Translations under genes and position numbers: made by a program | The notes under the pieces: model-generated | What the model was told of the DNA's origin: nothing | What the model saw: only the letters and a program-made list of their open reading frames with translations | Database searches by the model: none | In this document: piece after piece, positions 1 to 9,009 of the stretch | Layout of the letters: every line of letters starts with the position of its first letter | Position numbering within the stretch: the first letter of the stretch is position 1 | Source: an uncultured Acetobacteroides sp. | GTDB lineage: Bacteria > Bacteroidota > Bacteroidia > Bacteroidales > ZOR0009 | Assembly: GCF_963678165.1 (NCBI RefSeq) | Contig: NZ_OY782755.1 | Coordinates: 1,612,001-1,676,000, forward strand | Length of the DNA: 64,000 nt | Direction: 5' to 3'

Positions 1-16
1 CCCCGTTGCTGTTTGC

Positions 17-210
17 TGCTTGCCCGTGGTCGGGCCGATGGTGTTCATGCCTGTTTGGTACTTGCCCGAGGTCGGGCCGACTCCTCCCATTGCGGTTTGC
101 TACTTGCCCGGGGTCGGGCCGGGATGATTCAGGGTGTAGTAGTGCTTGCCCGGGGTCGGGCCGAGAGGATGTGGTATAGTGAAGAGCTGGCCCGGGGTCG
201 GGCCAATTCT
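17..210. repeat. Array A: five 42-bp units with palindromic core
   Basis: Five copies of a 20-bp core (CTTGCCCGNGGTCGGGCCGA) start at 19, 61, 103, 145 and 187, exactly 42 bp apart. The core centre GCCCGNGGTCGGGC is an inverted repeat. The 22 bp between cores are not conserved. The array lies downstream of the leftward glycerophosphodiesterase gene. The repeats read through as an open frame because 42 is a multiple of three, but the resulting protein is low in complexity and not credible. Up to 323 only a GC-rich hairpin (about 280-303) is seen besides. Confidence 0.9.
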
Positions 211-323
211 TTGCAGCGGCAGCAACACCCCTCCGGGGGGATGTCCTGCGCTATCTGTGTAGCGGTTGCGTATGCCGCTGGCCGTGAATGGGCCAGCGGG
301 CCATTGCGACAGCAGGCGGGTGC

Positions 324-1088
324 CTACTTAGCGTTCTCCTTTAGCCATCCAGGGCGGTTGGTGGTGATGCCCTTAACCCCAAGGCTGGTTAGGCGCTTGG
401 CCTCGGCGGGGTCGTCAACCGTCCAGGCCAGAATGTCGAGCCCGAGCTCCTTTGCCTGCTGCATCACCTGCTCGTCGATGGCCTTGTAGCCTAGGTCTAG
501 CCCGTCGAGGCCGGCGGCTTTTGCGGCTTTCATCTTTTCCGAAAGCCCCTCCTTCTTGCTGCTTAGCCAGTAGCAGGCGTTGTGGGGGAGCTGCTTCTTG
601 GTGTCGACAATGGTATTCCAGTCGAAGGCGATAAACAGGCACTGGGACTGCTTTCCGCTCTTTGCCACCACATCTTTAAGAGCGGGGAGAACCTCGGTGC
701 CGCATTTCAGCTCAATTACCAGCTGCTTCCCTTCGGGGGTGGCGGCAATCATCTCCTCCAGAAAGGGGATTCGTTCGCCTGCGTACTTTGCATCCTTAAA
801 CGATCCGGCATCGAGCATCCGCAGGCTGTCGGAGCAGGATTCGGAGATTACCATGCTCTTTCCGGTGGTGCGCTTGGTGTTCTTGTCGTGCATCACCATT
901 ATGCGGTTGTCCTTGGTGAGGTAGATGTCGAGCTCTACGGCGTCGGCGTTTTGCTCCCAGGCCAGCTTGGCGGCCGCTACGGTGTTCTCGGGGGCCAGGT
1001 GTGAGGCTCCGCGGTGGGCGATGTAGCCCTGCGCGAGGGCGAAGTTCGAAATGGTAGTCATGAGGAGTAGTGCAAAAAAACGGTTCAT
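324..1088 (-). CDS. Secreted glycerophosphodiester phosphodiesterase
   Basis: A 254-residue protein with a signal peptide at residues 1-19. It matches the GDPD family: HRGA at 25-28 followed by APENT, then E52 and D54 in VELDI and H67 in MHD, the catalytic and metal-binding positions. The family hydrolyses glycerophosphodiesters to sn-glycerol 3-phosphate and an alcohol; the signal peptide places this one in the periplasm or outside the cell. The length is normal for UgpQ-like enzymes. The gene stands alone, with a TACATTTG -7 box about 80 bp upstream. The exact substrate cannot be told. Confidence 0.9.
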   Translation of the reverse strand: MNRFFALLLMTTISNFALAQGYIAHRGASHLAPENTVAAAKLAWEQNADAVELDIYLTKDNRIMVMHDKNTKRTTGKSMVISESCSDSLRMLDAGSFKDAKYAGERIPFLEEMIAATPEGKQLVIELKCGTEVLPALKDVVAKSGKQSQCLFIAFDWNTIVDTKKQLPHNACYWLSSKKEGLSEKMKAAKAAGLDGLDLGYKAIDEQVMQQAKELGLDILAWTVDDPAEAKRLTSLGVKGITTNRPGWLKENAK

Positions 1089-1169
1089 GGTAAAATGGTG
1101 CTAGAGGGTTGTACGTAAAGTCTGGGCGATGCCCGTATTTTTTTGATGATCACCCGTAGGGGGTGCCCG

Positions 1170-1177
1170 CAAATGTA
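1170..1177 (-). promoter_or_regulatory. -7 box of the glycerophosphodiesterase gene
   Basis: Read on the minus strand this is TACATTTG, matching the Bacteroidota -7 consensus TAnnTTTG. It lies about 80 bp before the start codon. No clear -33 TTG was found at the usual distance. Confidence 0.45.
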
Positions 1178-1233
1178 GCGTAAATGGGCGCAGGGTGGTT
1201 CTCCATTTCGGGCTGATTTATCGGCTGCCAGCG

Positions 1234-1270
1234 AAAAAAGCAAGGGTGCCTCGCGAACGGGACACCCTTG
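1234..1270 (-). terminator. Rho-independent terminator of the OM receptor gene
   Basis: Inverted repeat CAAGGGTG/CACCCTTG, followed on the minus strand by a run of T, about 30 bp after the stop codon of the receptor gene at 1300. Confidence 0.75.
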
Positions 1271-1299
1271 GGTTTAGCAAATAATATAGTAACCGTTTC

Positions 1300-3789
1300 C
1301 TACTTGCCGGTTCTGTTCTGCTCCTCCTCCGAGCTGGTGCTGCGCTGGCGGGCTGCCTTTACATCGCTGCTGCCAAAGCGGTAGGTGAGCGAAATGTTGA
1401 ATCGCTGGCTGCTCCAGGTGTTTCTGGTGTAGAGGTCCATGCCGTTGTACCGGGCAGTTGCCCTGCTGCTGGTGGTTTTGAAGAGGTCGTCGACGGAGAG
1501 CTTGGCGGTTAGCTTGTCGCTAAGGAACTTCTTTTGCAGGCCGATGTTTACGGCATATCGGGGTTTTATGTCGATAAGGCCGTAGGACATGGCGCTGCTG
1601 TAGGTTCCCATCACCTCGAAGATGTACTGCTTGGGCAGGATGAAACTGTTGCTGGAGTAGATCATGTACATGACCTTGATGTTGCCCGATTCCTTGCCGT
1701 TGTTCGATGTATTGATGTTACCCGTTTCCTTGCTGTTGCAGTTGTAGTCGTTGTACATCGCCGTGATGTTGTTGTTGGTGCGGAACCATGAGATGGGGTT
1801 GAGGTTGGCGCTAACGTTGAGGGTAACGCTGTTCAGTTCGTCGAGGTTGCGCTTGTAGATCCTGGTGGGCTTTATAGCCTGTGGGTTGTTGGGGTTGGCC
1901 ACCTCTTCGAGCACCTCGTTCTGCACGTCCTTGGTATGCGAGTACCCAACGCTGGTAAACACCTTGTTCCTCCAGGCATGGCTCAACTCGATGTTGTCGG
2001 TGTACTGGGGCTTCAGGTAGGGGTTGCCCTCCTGGTAGGTGTACTCGTCAACTCGGAAGGCAAACGGATTGAGGTTGCTGTAGCAGGGCCTGTCGATGCG
2101 TCGGTTGTAGCTAATGTTTACGGAGTTGTTTTCGTTGATGGTTCTTTGGATGAAAAGGGTGGGGAAGATGTCTAGGTAGTCGCGCTTGGTAACCTTATTT
2201 ATGCTGATCGAGTTCCCCTTGCTCCAGGTTTGCTCGGCGCGTAGGCCCCCCTTAATGCTCCAACTGTTCTTGTCGTACGAGAGCGAGGCGTATCCGGCAA
2301 GGATGCTCTCGTCGTACTTAAAGTGGTTCGATCGCTCGTTGTCTACCTCCCAGGTGCTGGTGGTGTGGTTGTACTTGTAGTACTTTAGGTCGTTGTCGCT
2401 GCTTACGGTGCTGCCCTTAACCCCGGTTTCAAGCATCACCCCCTTCGCGAACGGGTGGGTGTAGTCTGTTTTAAACGACTTAATGAAGATGTCGGAAGGG
2501 GTTTGGTTCTTCAGGAGCAGGGTTGGGGCGAATGTTTCGCCGTTGGGCTTAAAGTAGTAGGTGTCGTTGTGCTGGTTCGATCGATTCTTGTACTCCACGT
2601 AGTCGACATCCACATTCAGCGAGCTGCCAACGGTGTCGATGGTCATTCGGTAGTTTGCGTTAAGCGTAAGGTTGCTGTTGTTGTTATCGTCAACGGCGGA
2701 GCTTTTTAGGTATTGGGCGAGGCTGCCGTCTTTTACGATCAGGTTGGTGCGGGTGTTCATCTCAAAATCCTCATAGTACTTCGATCCTCTTGCCATCACC
2801 CCAAAGGTGTGGCGCTTGTTCATCTCGTAGTCGACCCCTGCTAGAAAGTTGTAGGTGTCGTTGGTTCCCTTTCCTTTGCCATTTTGAATGAGCTGGGAGA
2901 TGTCGTTATTTGTCTTTCTATCCAGGAATAGGGTGTTCTTGTAGCAGAACCTTCTTCCATTCAGCGATCCGAAGGTGTTTATTTTCCCCTTGCGCATGTT
3001 TAAGGATACACCACCATTTCCGCCAACCTTGTTGGTGATGGTTAGGCCCGCGTTGGCAGTTCCGTTCACCCCAATCTTGTTGTTCCTTTTCAGCTTGATG
3101 TTGATGATACCAGTATTACCGGCAGCCTCGTAGCGGGCAGGGGGGGAGGAGATCAGCTCCACCTTTTCGATTTCGGTTCCCTGAAGAGTTTTGAGGTAGT
3201 TGGCCAGCTCCTGTCCCGAGAGGTAGGTGGGCTTGTCGTTAATGGTAACCATTACCCCATCCTTTCCCTTTAGCGATATCTTGTCATCCTTGTCGATGTT
3301 TATTCCGGGAGCTTTGCGGAGCACCTCGTAGGCATTTTCGCCGGATGCGGTAGTGCTATTCTCCACATTTAGCACGGTGCGGTCGGCTTTTTGCTCTATT
3401 TCGGGGCGTTTGGTGCTTACTGTCACCGCTTGTAGCACGGCGTTGTTTTCGAGCGTGAGGTCCTCCATCTTTACGGAGCTTTGCTTGCATGCAATGGGCC
3501 TAGAGTGCTTTGGCTCGTAGCCTACCATGCGGGCCGATACCACATAGCGGCCATCGTTTACCTGGTTGAAGGTGTAGGCTCCGTTTATATCGGTTATCAC
3601 CGATTTTTTGATGGTGGTGTCGGGGAGTATGGCTAAGCTTACGGCGGCGAATGGAATAGGCTGTTTGCTTAGCTTGTCGATCACCCTTCCCGAAATGCTT
3701 CCCTTGCTTATGGGCTCGGCAGGTAGAGTCCCTGCTGCTGCAATCAGGATCAAGAGCAGAATAGCTTTAACAGAATAGATAGGTTTCAT
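1300..3789 (-). CDS. TonB-dependent-receptor-like OM beta-barrel protein
   Basis: An 829-residue protein with a signal peptide (about 1-24), a carboxypeptidase-regulatory-like beta-sandwich domain (about 28-115, GRVIDKLSKQPIPFAAVSL), a plug-like segment (about 120-235, including NDKPTYLSGQEL and SSPPARYEAAG) and a long C-terminal barrel. This is the layout of the Bacteroidota OMP_b-brl_3 family related to TonB receptors. The terminal region is rich in charged residues (SSEEEQNRTGK), so the barrel does not end in the usual terminal aromatic. No SusD partner lies next to it and no substrate can be assigned. A terminator follows at 1234-1270. Confidence 0.85.
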   Translation of the reverse strand: MKPIYSVKAILLLILIAAAGTLPAEPISKGSISGRVIDKLSKQPIPFAAVSLAILPDTTIKKSVITDINGAYTFNQVNDGRYVVSARMVGYEPKHSRPIACKQSSVKMEDLTLENNAVLQAVTVSTKRPEIEQKADRTVLNVENSTTASGENAYEVLRKAPGINIDKDDKISLKGKDGVMVTINDKPTYLSGQELANYLKTLQGTEIEKVELISSPPARYEAAGNTGIINIKLKRNNKIGVNGTANAGLTITNKVGGNGGVSLNMRKGKINTFGSLNGRRFCYKNTLFLDRKTNNDISQLIQNGKGKGTNDTYNFLAGVDYEMNKRHTFGVMARGSKYYEDFEMNTRTNLIVKDGSLAQYLKSSAVDDNNNSNLTLNANYRMTIDTVGSSLNVDVDYVEYKNRSNQHNDTYYFKPNGETFAPTLLLKNQTPSDIFIKSFKTDYTHPFAKGVMLETGVKGSTVSSDNDLKYYKYNHTTSTWEVDNERSNHFKYDESILAGYASLSYDKNSWSIKGGLRAEQTWSKGNSISINKVTKRDYLDIFPTLFIQRTINENNSVNISYNRRIDRPCYSNLNPFAFRVDEYTYQEGNPYLKPQYTDNIELSHAWRNKVFTSVGYSHTKDVQNEVLEEVANPNNPQAIKPTRIYKRNLDELNSVTLNVSANLNPISWFRTNNNITAMYNDYNCNSKETGNINTSNNGKESGNIKVMYMIYSSNSFILPKQYIFEVMGTYSSAMSYGLIDIKPRYAVNIGLQKKFLSDKLTAKLSVDDLFKTTSSRATARYNGMDLYTRNTWSSQRFNISLTYRFGSSDVKAARQRSTSSEEEQNRTGK

Positions 3790-3957
3790 TTTGTATTGAT
3801 GTTTATGTTTTGGCGGTATGACGCAGAAATCTCAAGATCGTTACACCCTTTCTATCGTTATTTGGGCACCTTGAGCGTAATTGAATGGGGCATAAACACC
3901 CAACCCCGCTGGGTACGAGTACGCTAAATGCTGTGCGGAAATTGAAAAAAAAGTGGA

Positions 3958-4944
3958 CTATAAAGCGCGAATCAGCTCTATAAAGACGGGTAGATGGTCG
4001 GAATAGCCGCCGTTGTAGCGGTAGCCGTTATAGGTACGGCGGGGTTTTGTGCCTCCATTTTCCTTGTCGTCTTCGAGCATAAAGGGGCTGGAGTAGATGG
4101 TCTGTCCGCCCTTTAGCATAACAGGGGTGTCGCCATTTATCAAGCCTCTCGAAACGATGAATTGGTCGATGAGCTCCCATGTGCCGTCGAACTTTATGGA
4201 GCCACGGTCTTCCGTTGCTAATGGTGCGGCAAGGTTTACAAGCAGGCTGTCGTTAAGAGTATTCAGCGCATCGCTTTGGGGTAGGTCGTTAAAGTCTCCG
4301 GTAACGACGATGCTTGCCGACTGGTTCTTCGCAAGAATAGAATCAACCTTCGACTTTAGCAGGCGGGCAACTAGCATGCGCGACTTGTTGGAGCGCTCGC
4401 CTCCCAGCTTGCTGGGGAGGTGGTTGACGAAAACGTGCAGCGTGTCGAACTCGCCCCACTTAAAGCGGGCGTAAAGGATGCTGCGGGTGCGCAGGCTCGT
4501 ATCTATAGCATTCGGGTTGAAGTAGCGGTAGTCGAGCAGCCTTAGCCGATTCCTCTGGTAGATGAGGGCAACGTCTATTCCGCGGGCATCCGACGAGTTT
4601 TGGTGCACCACAGCATACTCGAACTTCGAGAGTGGCGTTTCGTAGCAGAGCTTGTTGAGCACAAATCGGTTTTCAACCTCGCAAAGGCCGATGATCTCGG
4701 GCGGGGTGGGGGAACTCATCGAGGCAAACACCTTAAAGATGCCATTCCGCTTGGCAAGGAACCGCGAGTAGTTCCAGCGGCGAGGGCCGTCTGGGGTATA
4801 GTCTGCATCATTGATGGTGGAGTCGCGGAACGAGTCGTAGAAGTTTTCGCAGTTGTAGAAGGCGATGCGTATGGAGTCCTTTTGTGCCTTCGAGGAGGCG
4901 CAGCAAAAGATTACCATCAGCAGTACTATGCATCGCCGTGCCAT
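3958..4944 (-). CDS. Secreted endonuclease/exonuclease/phosphatase-family protein
   Basis: A 328-residue protein with a signal peptide (about 1-20). The EEP fold signatures are visible: YNCENFYD at 30-37 (metal-binding N31 and E33), GLCEVENR near 85, VVTGDFND near 215, and SDHLPV near the C terminus. The family includes nucleases, phosphatases and sphingomyelinases that use Mg2+; which activity applies is unknown. It starts 3 bp after the TauE-type permease gene and is probably co-transcribed with it. Confidence 0.85.
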   Translation of the reverse strand: MARRCIVLLMVIFCCASSKAQKDSIRIAFYNCENFYDSFRDSTINDADYTPDGPRRWNYSRFLAKRNGIFKVFASMSSPTPPEIIGLCEVENRFVLNKLCYETPLSKFEYAVVHQNSSDARGIDVALIYQRNRLRLLDYRYFNPNAIDTSLRTRSILYARFKWGEFDTLHVFVNHLPSKLGGERSNKSRMLVARLLKSKVDSILAKNQSASIVVTGDFNDLPQSDALNTLNDSLLVNLAAPLATEDRGSIKFDGTWELIDQFIVSRGLINGDTPVMLKGGQTIYSSPFMLEDDKENGGTKPRRTYNGYRYNGGYSDHLPVFIELIRAL

Positions 4945-4947
4945 AGG

Positions 4948-5700
4948 CTACATCTGGAAGATTATCATGTAAACGACCGAAAAGATCAGCATCCCCAAAA
5001 GAAAGTAGCGGATAACCTTAGCTCCCCACTTAATTGCATACTTTGCCCCAAACCAGCCGCCAATCATGTTGCCGATGCCTAGGCTAATGCCGTAGGGGAG
5101 GTTCACCTGCCCGTTGTAGAAGAATATGGCAAGGGCAAAAATGGTAAGCATAAAGGCTAGGAATACCTTTAGGGCGTTGGCCGTAATCAAGTCGTTGCCG
5201 ATACTGAGCACAAGCCCAGCCAGAAGGAAGTAGCCTAAGCCCGCCTGAATAAACCCACCGTAAAAGCCAATAGCCGTAAAGATGATAATGTCGCGAGGAC
5301 GAAGCCTCAGTGGTTGGTCGCTCTTGGGGCGTAGCCACTTGTCGGGGCCGTAGAACACCAGAAAAAACATCACCGCATAGAGGGAAAGAATCATCCAGCG
5401 GATAACATCCTCGTGGGCATCTACCGCCATGTAGGCGCCAACAATAGAGCCGATGCTGGCAGGGATGGCCAGAACAAGTCCCTCCCTAACCGGAAGCACT
5501 TTCTGCTTGGCAAAGCTAGCCGAACCTACCAAGTTCTGGAGAAGGATGCCAATGCGGTTGGTGGCGTTGGCTATGTGTGGCGATAGCCCAAATCCCATCA
5601 GAATGGGAAGCGATATTAGCGAGCCACTACCCGCCAGTATGTTGATAAAGCCGCACAGAACGCCTACGAATGCTATGATGAGGTAATTTATGATGTCCAT
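4948..5700 (-). CDS. TauE/SafE-family inner-membrane permease
   Basis: A 250-residue, very hydrophobic protein with about eight predicted membrane segments and the typical small-residue N terminus (FINILAGSGSLISLPIL) and a second-half repeat (GFYGGFIQAGLGYFLLAG). The TauE/SafE (YfcA) family exports or imports sulfite, sulfoacetate or other organosulfur anions; the substrate here is unknown. It leads a two-gene unit with the nuclease-like gene. Its start is preceded directly by a TCTAAT-type spacer repeat (5701-5742). Confidence 0.88.
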   Translation of the reverse strand: MDIINYLIIAFVGVLCGFINILAGSGSLISLPILMGFGLSPHIANATNRIGILLQNLVGSASFAKQKVLPVREGLVLAIPASIGSIVGAYMAVDAHEDVIRWMILSLYAVMFFLVFYGPDKWLRPKSDQPLRLRPRDIIIFTAIGFYGGFIQAGLGYFLLAGLVLSIGNDLITANALKVFLAFMLTIFALAIFFYNGQVNLPYGISLGIGNMIGGWFGAKYAIKWGAKVIRYFLLGMLIFSVVYMIIFQM

Positions 5701-5742
5701 GTTTAGATGGTAGACATTAGATTTTATATGCTAGATATTAGA
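5701..5742 (-). repeat. TCTAATATCT-type leader spacer before TauE gene
   Basis: On the minus strand the 40 bp before the ATG consist of repeats of TCTAATATCTA / TCTAATGTCTA type. The same kind of sequence lies directly before three other start codons in this window (13343, 46791, 60102). Confidence 0.7.
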
Positions 5743-5806
5743 ACGGCTCAGTGGTTGGGTCATCGTTAACTTCAAAATCCTTCCTAATAACTTTTCAGAT
5801 ATCCCA

Positions 5807-5814
5807 CAAATATA
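5807..5814 (-). promoter_or_regulatory. -7 box of the TauE-type permease unit
   Basis: Reads TATATTTG on the minus strand, matching TAnnTTTG, about 105 bp before the start codon. The -33 element is unclear. Confidence 0.4.
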
Positions 5815-5868
5815 GCTAGAAGAACCGTTCCTGCTTTAACGAAAAGTTTCAGGAATTATCGCAATTAC

Positions 5869-5876
5869 TATCTTTG
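5869..5876 (+). promoter_or_regulatory. -7 box of the DUF5063 gene unit
   Basis: TATCTTTG lies 20 bp before the start codon at 5896, with a TTTC -33-like element at 5847-5850, 18 bp upstream. A very short, A-rich leader follows. Confidence 0.6.
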
Positions 5877-5895
5877 CGTATTAAAATAGAAATAA

Positions 5896-6498
5896 ATGAG
5901 CGAACAACAGAATGCTTTGATATACTCTAAGAATGTGGTAGAGGTTGTTACCCTAGCCAAGGAGTATACTGCATTTTTGGAACGAGCAGGCGAGTACGAG
6001 CAGTACGAATTTCTCATTCATGCGCAAAAGTTGCTTCCTCTGATCTACTTAAAAGGTTGCCTACTGCCCGATGTCGAGCAGCTTTTTGATGAGGAGGTGG
6101 AGAAATTTGTTTCGGAAACCGACTGGACTTACATTCGAAATAATGTTGCCGAACTTCTTGGCGATAGGGACGATTTCTACGAGGTGTACACCGAAAAACT
6201 TTTCGATACCGAGGGGGGCGAGCAGCTTTCGATTAGCGAAACGCTTGCTGATATCTACCAAGATCTGAAGGATTTCTTGGAACTTTACCGCTTTGGCAAC
6301 GAGGAGTGCATTAACGATGCGCTTTACGAGTTAAAGAATAGTTTTACCGAATACTGGGGGTATAAGTCGGTTATTGCGCTTAAGGCAATTCACCGCGCCA
6401 TCTACTTCGGAACAGAAACGGAAAACGATGAGGAGGCTCAAGCACCAAAGGGAGGCTTCTTCAATCGCTTTCAGGATAGCCACCGAAATATCGACTAA
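5896..6498 (+). CDS. DUF5063 domain protein
   Basis: A 200-residue soluble, acidic, mostly helical protein. It resembles the DUF5063 family of Bacteroidota, whose function is unknown. No catalytic motif is apparent. The stop is followed 2 bp later by the exonuclease start, and the methyltransferase follows that, so the three form a compact operon; such linkage to a 3'-5' exonuclease suggests a role near RNA or translation, but that is inference. Confidence 0.8.
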   Translation: MSEQQNALIYSKNVVEVVTLAKEYTAFLERAGEYEQYEFLIHAQKLLPLIYLKGCLLPDVEQLFDEEVEKFVSETDWTYIRNNVAELLGDRDDFYEVYTEKLFDTEGGEQLSISETLADIYQDLKDFLELYRFGNEECINDALYELKNSFTEYWGYKSVIALKAIHRAIYFGTETENDEEAQAPKGGFFNRFQDSHRNID

Positions 6499-6500
6499 GT

Positions 6501-7091
6501 ATGTACTCTGCATCCATAAGCAAAGAGGAGTTAAACGAGCTACCCATCCGAGCATTCGAGGGAGCAATACATGTTGTGGACAGCCCCGATAAGGTTGCTG
6601 ATGCCGTAACCTACTTGGCAAATGTCAAGCTGCTGGGTTGCGACACCGAAACCCGCCCCAACTTTAAGAAGGGGCAGCGCAACAAGGTTGCTCTACTTCA
6701 GCTCTCCGACCACGCCCACTGCTATCTTTTCAGACTAAATATGATTGGGCTACCCGTAGAGGTGGCTAGCATCCTTCAGCGCGCCGATATCAAGAAGGTT
6801 GGCGCTGCCATCCGCGACGATATCACGGCTCTGCAAAAGCTTACCCCTTTTATCCCAAACGGGTTTGTCGACATCCAAAAAATGATGGACGCCTACGGCA
6901 TCGAGGCGAAGAGCCTTAAGAAGATGTCGGCCATCGTCCTAAACTTTAGAATTTCTAAGTCGCAACAGCTCTCCAACTGGGAAGGCCCCGTGCTCACCCA
7001 CGCCCAGCAGCTGTACGGCGCCACCGATGCTTGGGTGAGCCGCGAAATCTACCTCAAGCTCATAGAAGACATTAAAGGTATCTCTTTATAA
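6501..7091 (+). CDS. DEDD-type 3'-5' exonuclease
   Basis: A 196-residue protein with a single RNase D/WRN-like 3'-5' exonuclease domain: DTE at 48-50 (motif I), IRDD at 104-107 (motif II) and YGATDAWVS at 172-180 with D176 (motif III). These acidic residues bind the two catalytic metal ions. No helicase or HRDC domain is attached, so it is a stand-alone domain. Its substrate could be RNA or DNA. It sits between the DUF5063 and RlmI-type genes with gaps of 2 and 1 bp. Confidence 0.88.
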   Translation: MYSASISKEELNELPIRAFEGAIHVVDSPDKVADAVTYLANVKLLGCDTETRPNFKKGQRNKVALLQLSDHAHCYLFRLNMIGLPVEVASILQRADIKKVGAAIRDDITALQKLTPFIPNGFVDIQKMMDAYGIEAKSLKKMSAIVLNFRISKSQQLSNWEGPVLTHAQQLYGATDAWVSREIYLKLIEDIKGISL

Positions 7092-7092
7092 G

Positions 7093-8280
7093 ATGGAAGT
7101 AACCGCACAGGTTTTTTTGAAGCCCAAAAAGGAGGAATCCCTTTTGCGCTTCCACCCTTGGATTTTCTCAGGTGCCATACGTCATATCATCGGCGACCCT
7201 AAGGAGGGCGACGTGGTTGAGGTGTACACCGCCAGCAACGAGTTCATCGCGCTGGGGCATTACCAGATTGGCTCTATCGCCGTTCGTATCCTTTCGTTCG
7301 ATCCTGTTAATATCAACCAGGAGTTTTGGAATGCTAGGATTCGTCGCGCATTTGAGGCTCGCGCTGCCATAGGATTGACCAGTAGCAGCACTACCAGCTG
7401 CTACCGCCTGATCCACGGCGAGGGCGACAACCTCCCCGGTGTGATTGTTGACATATACGGCGAAACTGCCGTGGTGCAGTCGCATTCGGTGGGCATGTAC
7501 CTCTCGCGCGATTACATCGCCGAGGGTATCAGGCAGGTTTACGGCAGCCGCATCAAGGCGATCTACGATAAGAGCGAGGGAACGCTTCCCTTTAAGGCTG
7601 GGCTCAACGCCAAGGATGAGTACATCTTCGGATCGGCCATCGATACGCCTGTGCTCGAAAACGGCATCAAGTTCAACGTTAGCTGGGAGGAGGGGCAGAA
7701 GACCGGATTCTTCCTCGATCAGCGCGACAACCGCGAGCTGGTGGGCAAGTACTCCAAGGGGCGCGACGTGCTCAACATGTTCTGCTACACCGGAGGATTC
7801 TCGCTATACGCCCTTGCCGGTGGCGCCAACAGCGTCGATTCGGTTGACAGCTCGAAGAAGGCGATGGACATGGTGGATCGCAACGTGGCGCTCAACTTTG
7901 GGACCAACCACAACCATACCTCCTACGCCGAGGATGCCTTCGAGCACCTCCGCACCATCGATGGTAAGTACGACCTCATTATCCTCGATCCTCCAGCGTT
8001 TGCCAAGCACAACAAGGTGCTCAATAAGGCGCTGCTGGGATACCGCAGGCTCAACGCGCTTGCCTTCCACAAGATTAAGGCGGGAGGAATCCTCTTTACC
8101 TTCAGCTGCTCGCAGGTGGTTACCAAGGAGCATTTCCGCAACTCGGTGTTTACCGCCGCCGCCATCAGCGGGCGTAACGTGCGCATCCTGCACCAGCTTA
8201 CGCAGCCAGCTGATCACCCCATTAACATCTACCACCCCGAGGGCGAATACCTGAAGGGGCTGGTGCTGTACGTGGAGTAA
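7093..8280 (+). CDS. RlmI-type 23S rRNA (cytosine-C5) methyltransferase
   Basis: A 395-residue protein of the class I SAM-dependent RlmI/YccW family. The N-terminal part (about 1-80) is PUA-like, followed by an RMT-type central region and a Rossmann methyltransferase domain: DQRDNRE near 212, the SAM-binding NMFCYTGGFSLYAL near 228, and LDPPAFAKHN near 298. Family members methylate cytosine 1962 of 23S rRNA or neighbouring sites. Length and motifs are normal. It is the last gene of its operon and is followed by a terminator. Confidence 0.88.
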   Translation: MEVTAQVFLKPKKEESLLRFHPWIFSGAIRHIIGDPKEGDVVEVYTASNEFIALGHYQIGSIAVRILSFDPVNINQEFWNARIRRAFEARAAIGLTSSSTTSCYRLIHGEGDNLPGVIVDIYGETAVVQSHSVGMYLSRDYIAEGIRQVYGSRIKAIYDKSEGTLPFKAGLNAKDEYIFGSAIDTPVLENGIKFNVSWEEGQKTGFFLDQRDNRELVGKYSKGRDVLNMFCYTGGFSLYALAGGANSVDSVDSSKKAMDMVDRNVALNFGTNHNHTSYAEDAFEHLRTIDGKYDLIILDPPAFAKHNKVLNKALLGYRRLNALAFHKIKAGGILFTFSCSQVVTKEHFRNSVFTAAAISGRNVRILHQLTQPADHPINIYHPEGEYLKGLVLYVE

Positions 8281-8303
8281 GAAATCAAAATAAGTAATCG
8301 ACC

Positions 8304-8340
8304 ATATTGGGGCATGCTTCGGCTTGCCCCTTTTTCGTTT
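8304..8340 (+). terminator. Terminator after rlmI-type gene (copy 1 of a duplicated terminator)
   Basis: Hairpin GGGGCATGC-ttcg-GCTTGCCCC followed by TTTTT. A closely related sequence occurs again at about 9010-9050, on the other side of the next gene. Confidence 0.75.
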
Positions 8341-8474
8341 ATTGGTAATAATTCAATTACGGAGTTATTTCGGCTATGATTATGTGATACTATAATTTGT
8401 TGAGAATATTATTGTAATTTTCGAAAGGTTCGTTCTCATTCGAATTTAATACGTACAAACTTGAATGCTTTCTG

Positions 8475-8999
8475 ATGAAAAAAACATACTTATTCCTGCT
8501 GTGTTTTTTTGCGAGTATCAGTTTAGTAGCACAGAACACAACAGGCTCCAATAACATAATACCGAGAAGTGGTGTATACGCTAACTTTTTGGGAGATGCA
8601 TCGGTTGTTTCAATAAACTACGAAAGAATCTTTCCATTTAGTTCAACCATGTTTTTAACGGGTAAAGTTGGTGTTGGATACAATGAAGACTACCACCTTC
8701 ATATTGCTGAATGGGGAAATTCCAATTATTCTCCAGATAAGTTTATCACCTTTACTCACCATATTACAGCCAATTTGGGGAAGAAAAAATTCTATTTTGA
8801 ATTGGGATTAGGAGGAACTATTGTAGGAGGAAACACCAAATATAATTACTTGCTATATCCAATTATAGGGTATAGACTTCAACCTCTAAAATCAAATAAA
8901 GTAAACTTTAGAGTATTCTCCTGTGTTCCGATAGCACCTTTTAGGTACACAAGCATCTGGTTTTCTCCAATTGGGGTAAGCGTAGGATTGAGCCTTTAA
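8475..8999 (+). CDS. Small secreted, OM beta-barrel-like hypothetical protein
   Basis: A 174-residue protein with a clear signal peptide (about 1-19, ending in VAQ). The mature part has alternating amphipathic strands and many G/Y/F residues (FYFELGLGGTIVGG, SPIGVSVGLSL), as in small OM barrels. No named family is recognised. The gene is much richer in A+T than its neighbours and lies between two near-copies of the same terminator, which suggests it was inserted or transferred into this site. Confidence 0.7.
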   Translation: MKKTYLFLLCFFASISLVAQNTTGSNNIIPRSGVYANFLGDASVVSINYERIFPFSSTMFLTGKVGVGYNEDYHLHIAEWGNSNYSPDKFITFTHHITANLGKKKFYFELGLGGTIVGGNTKYNYLLYPIIGYRLQPLKSNKVNFRVFSCVPIAPFRYTSIWFSPIGVSVGLSL

Positions 9000-9009
9000 T
9001 ATTAGACCA

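Noticed and set aside
17..210. CRISPR array
   Set aside because: Cores of 20 bp and spacers of 22 bp are short, the cores are not exact, and no cas gene is in the window.
13..489. Open frame across array A, with repeated LARGRA
   Set aside because: It arises from the 42-bp period; its second half is antisense to the glycerophosphodiesterase gene, and there is no promoter or domain.
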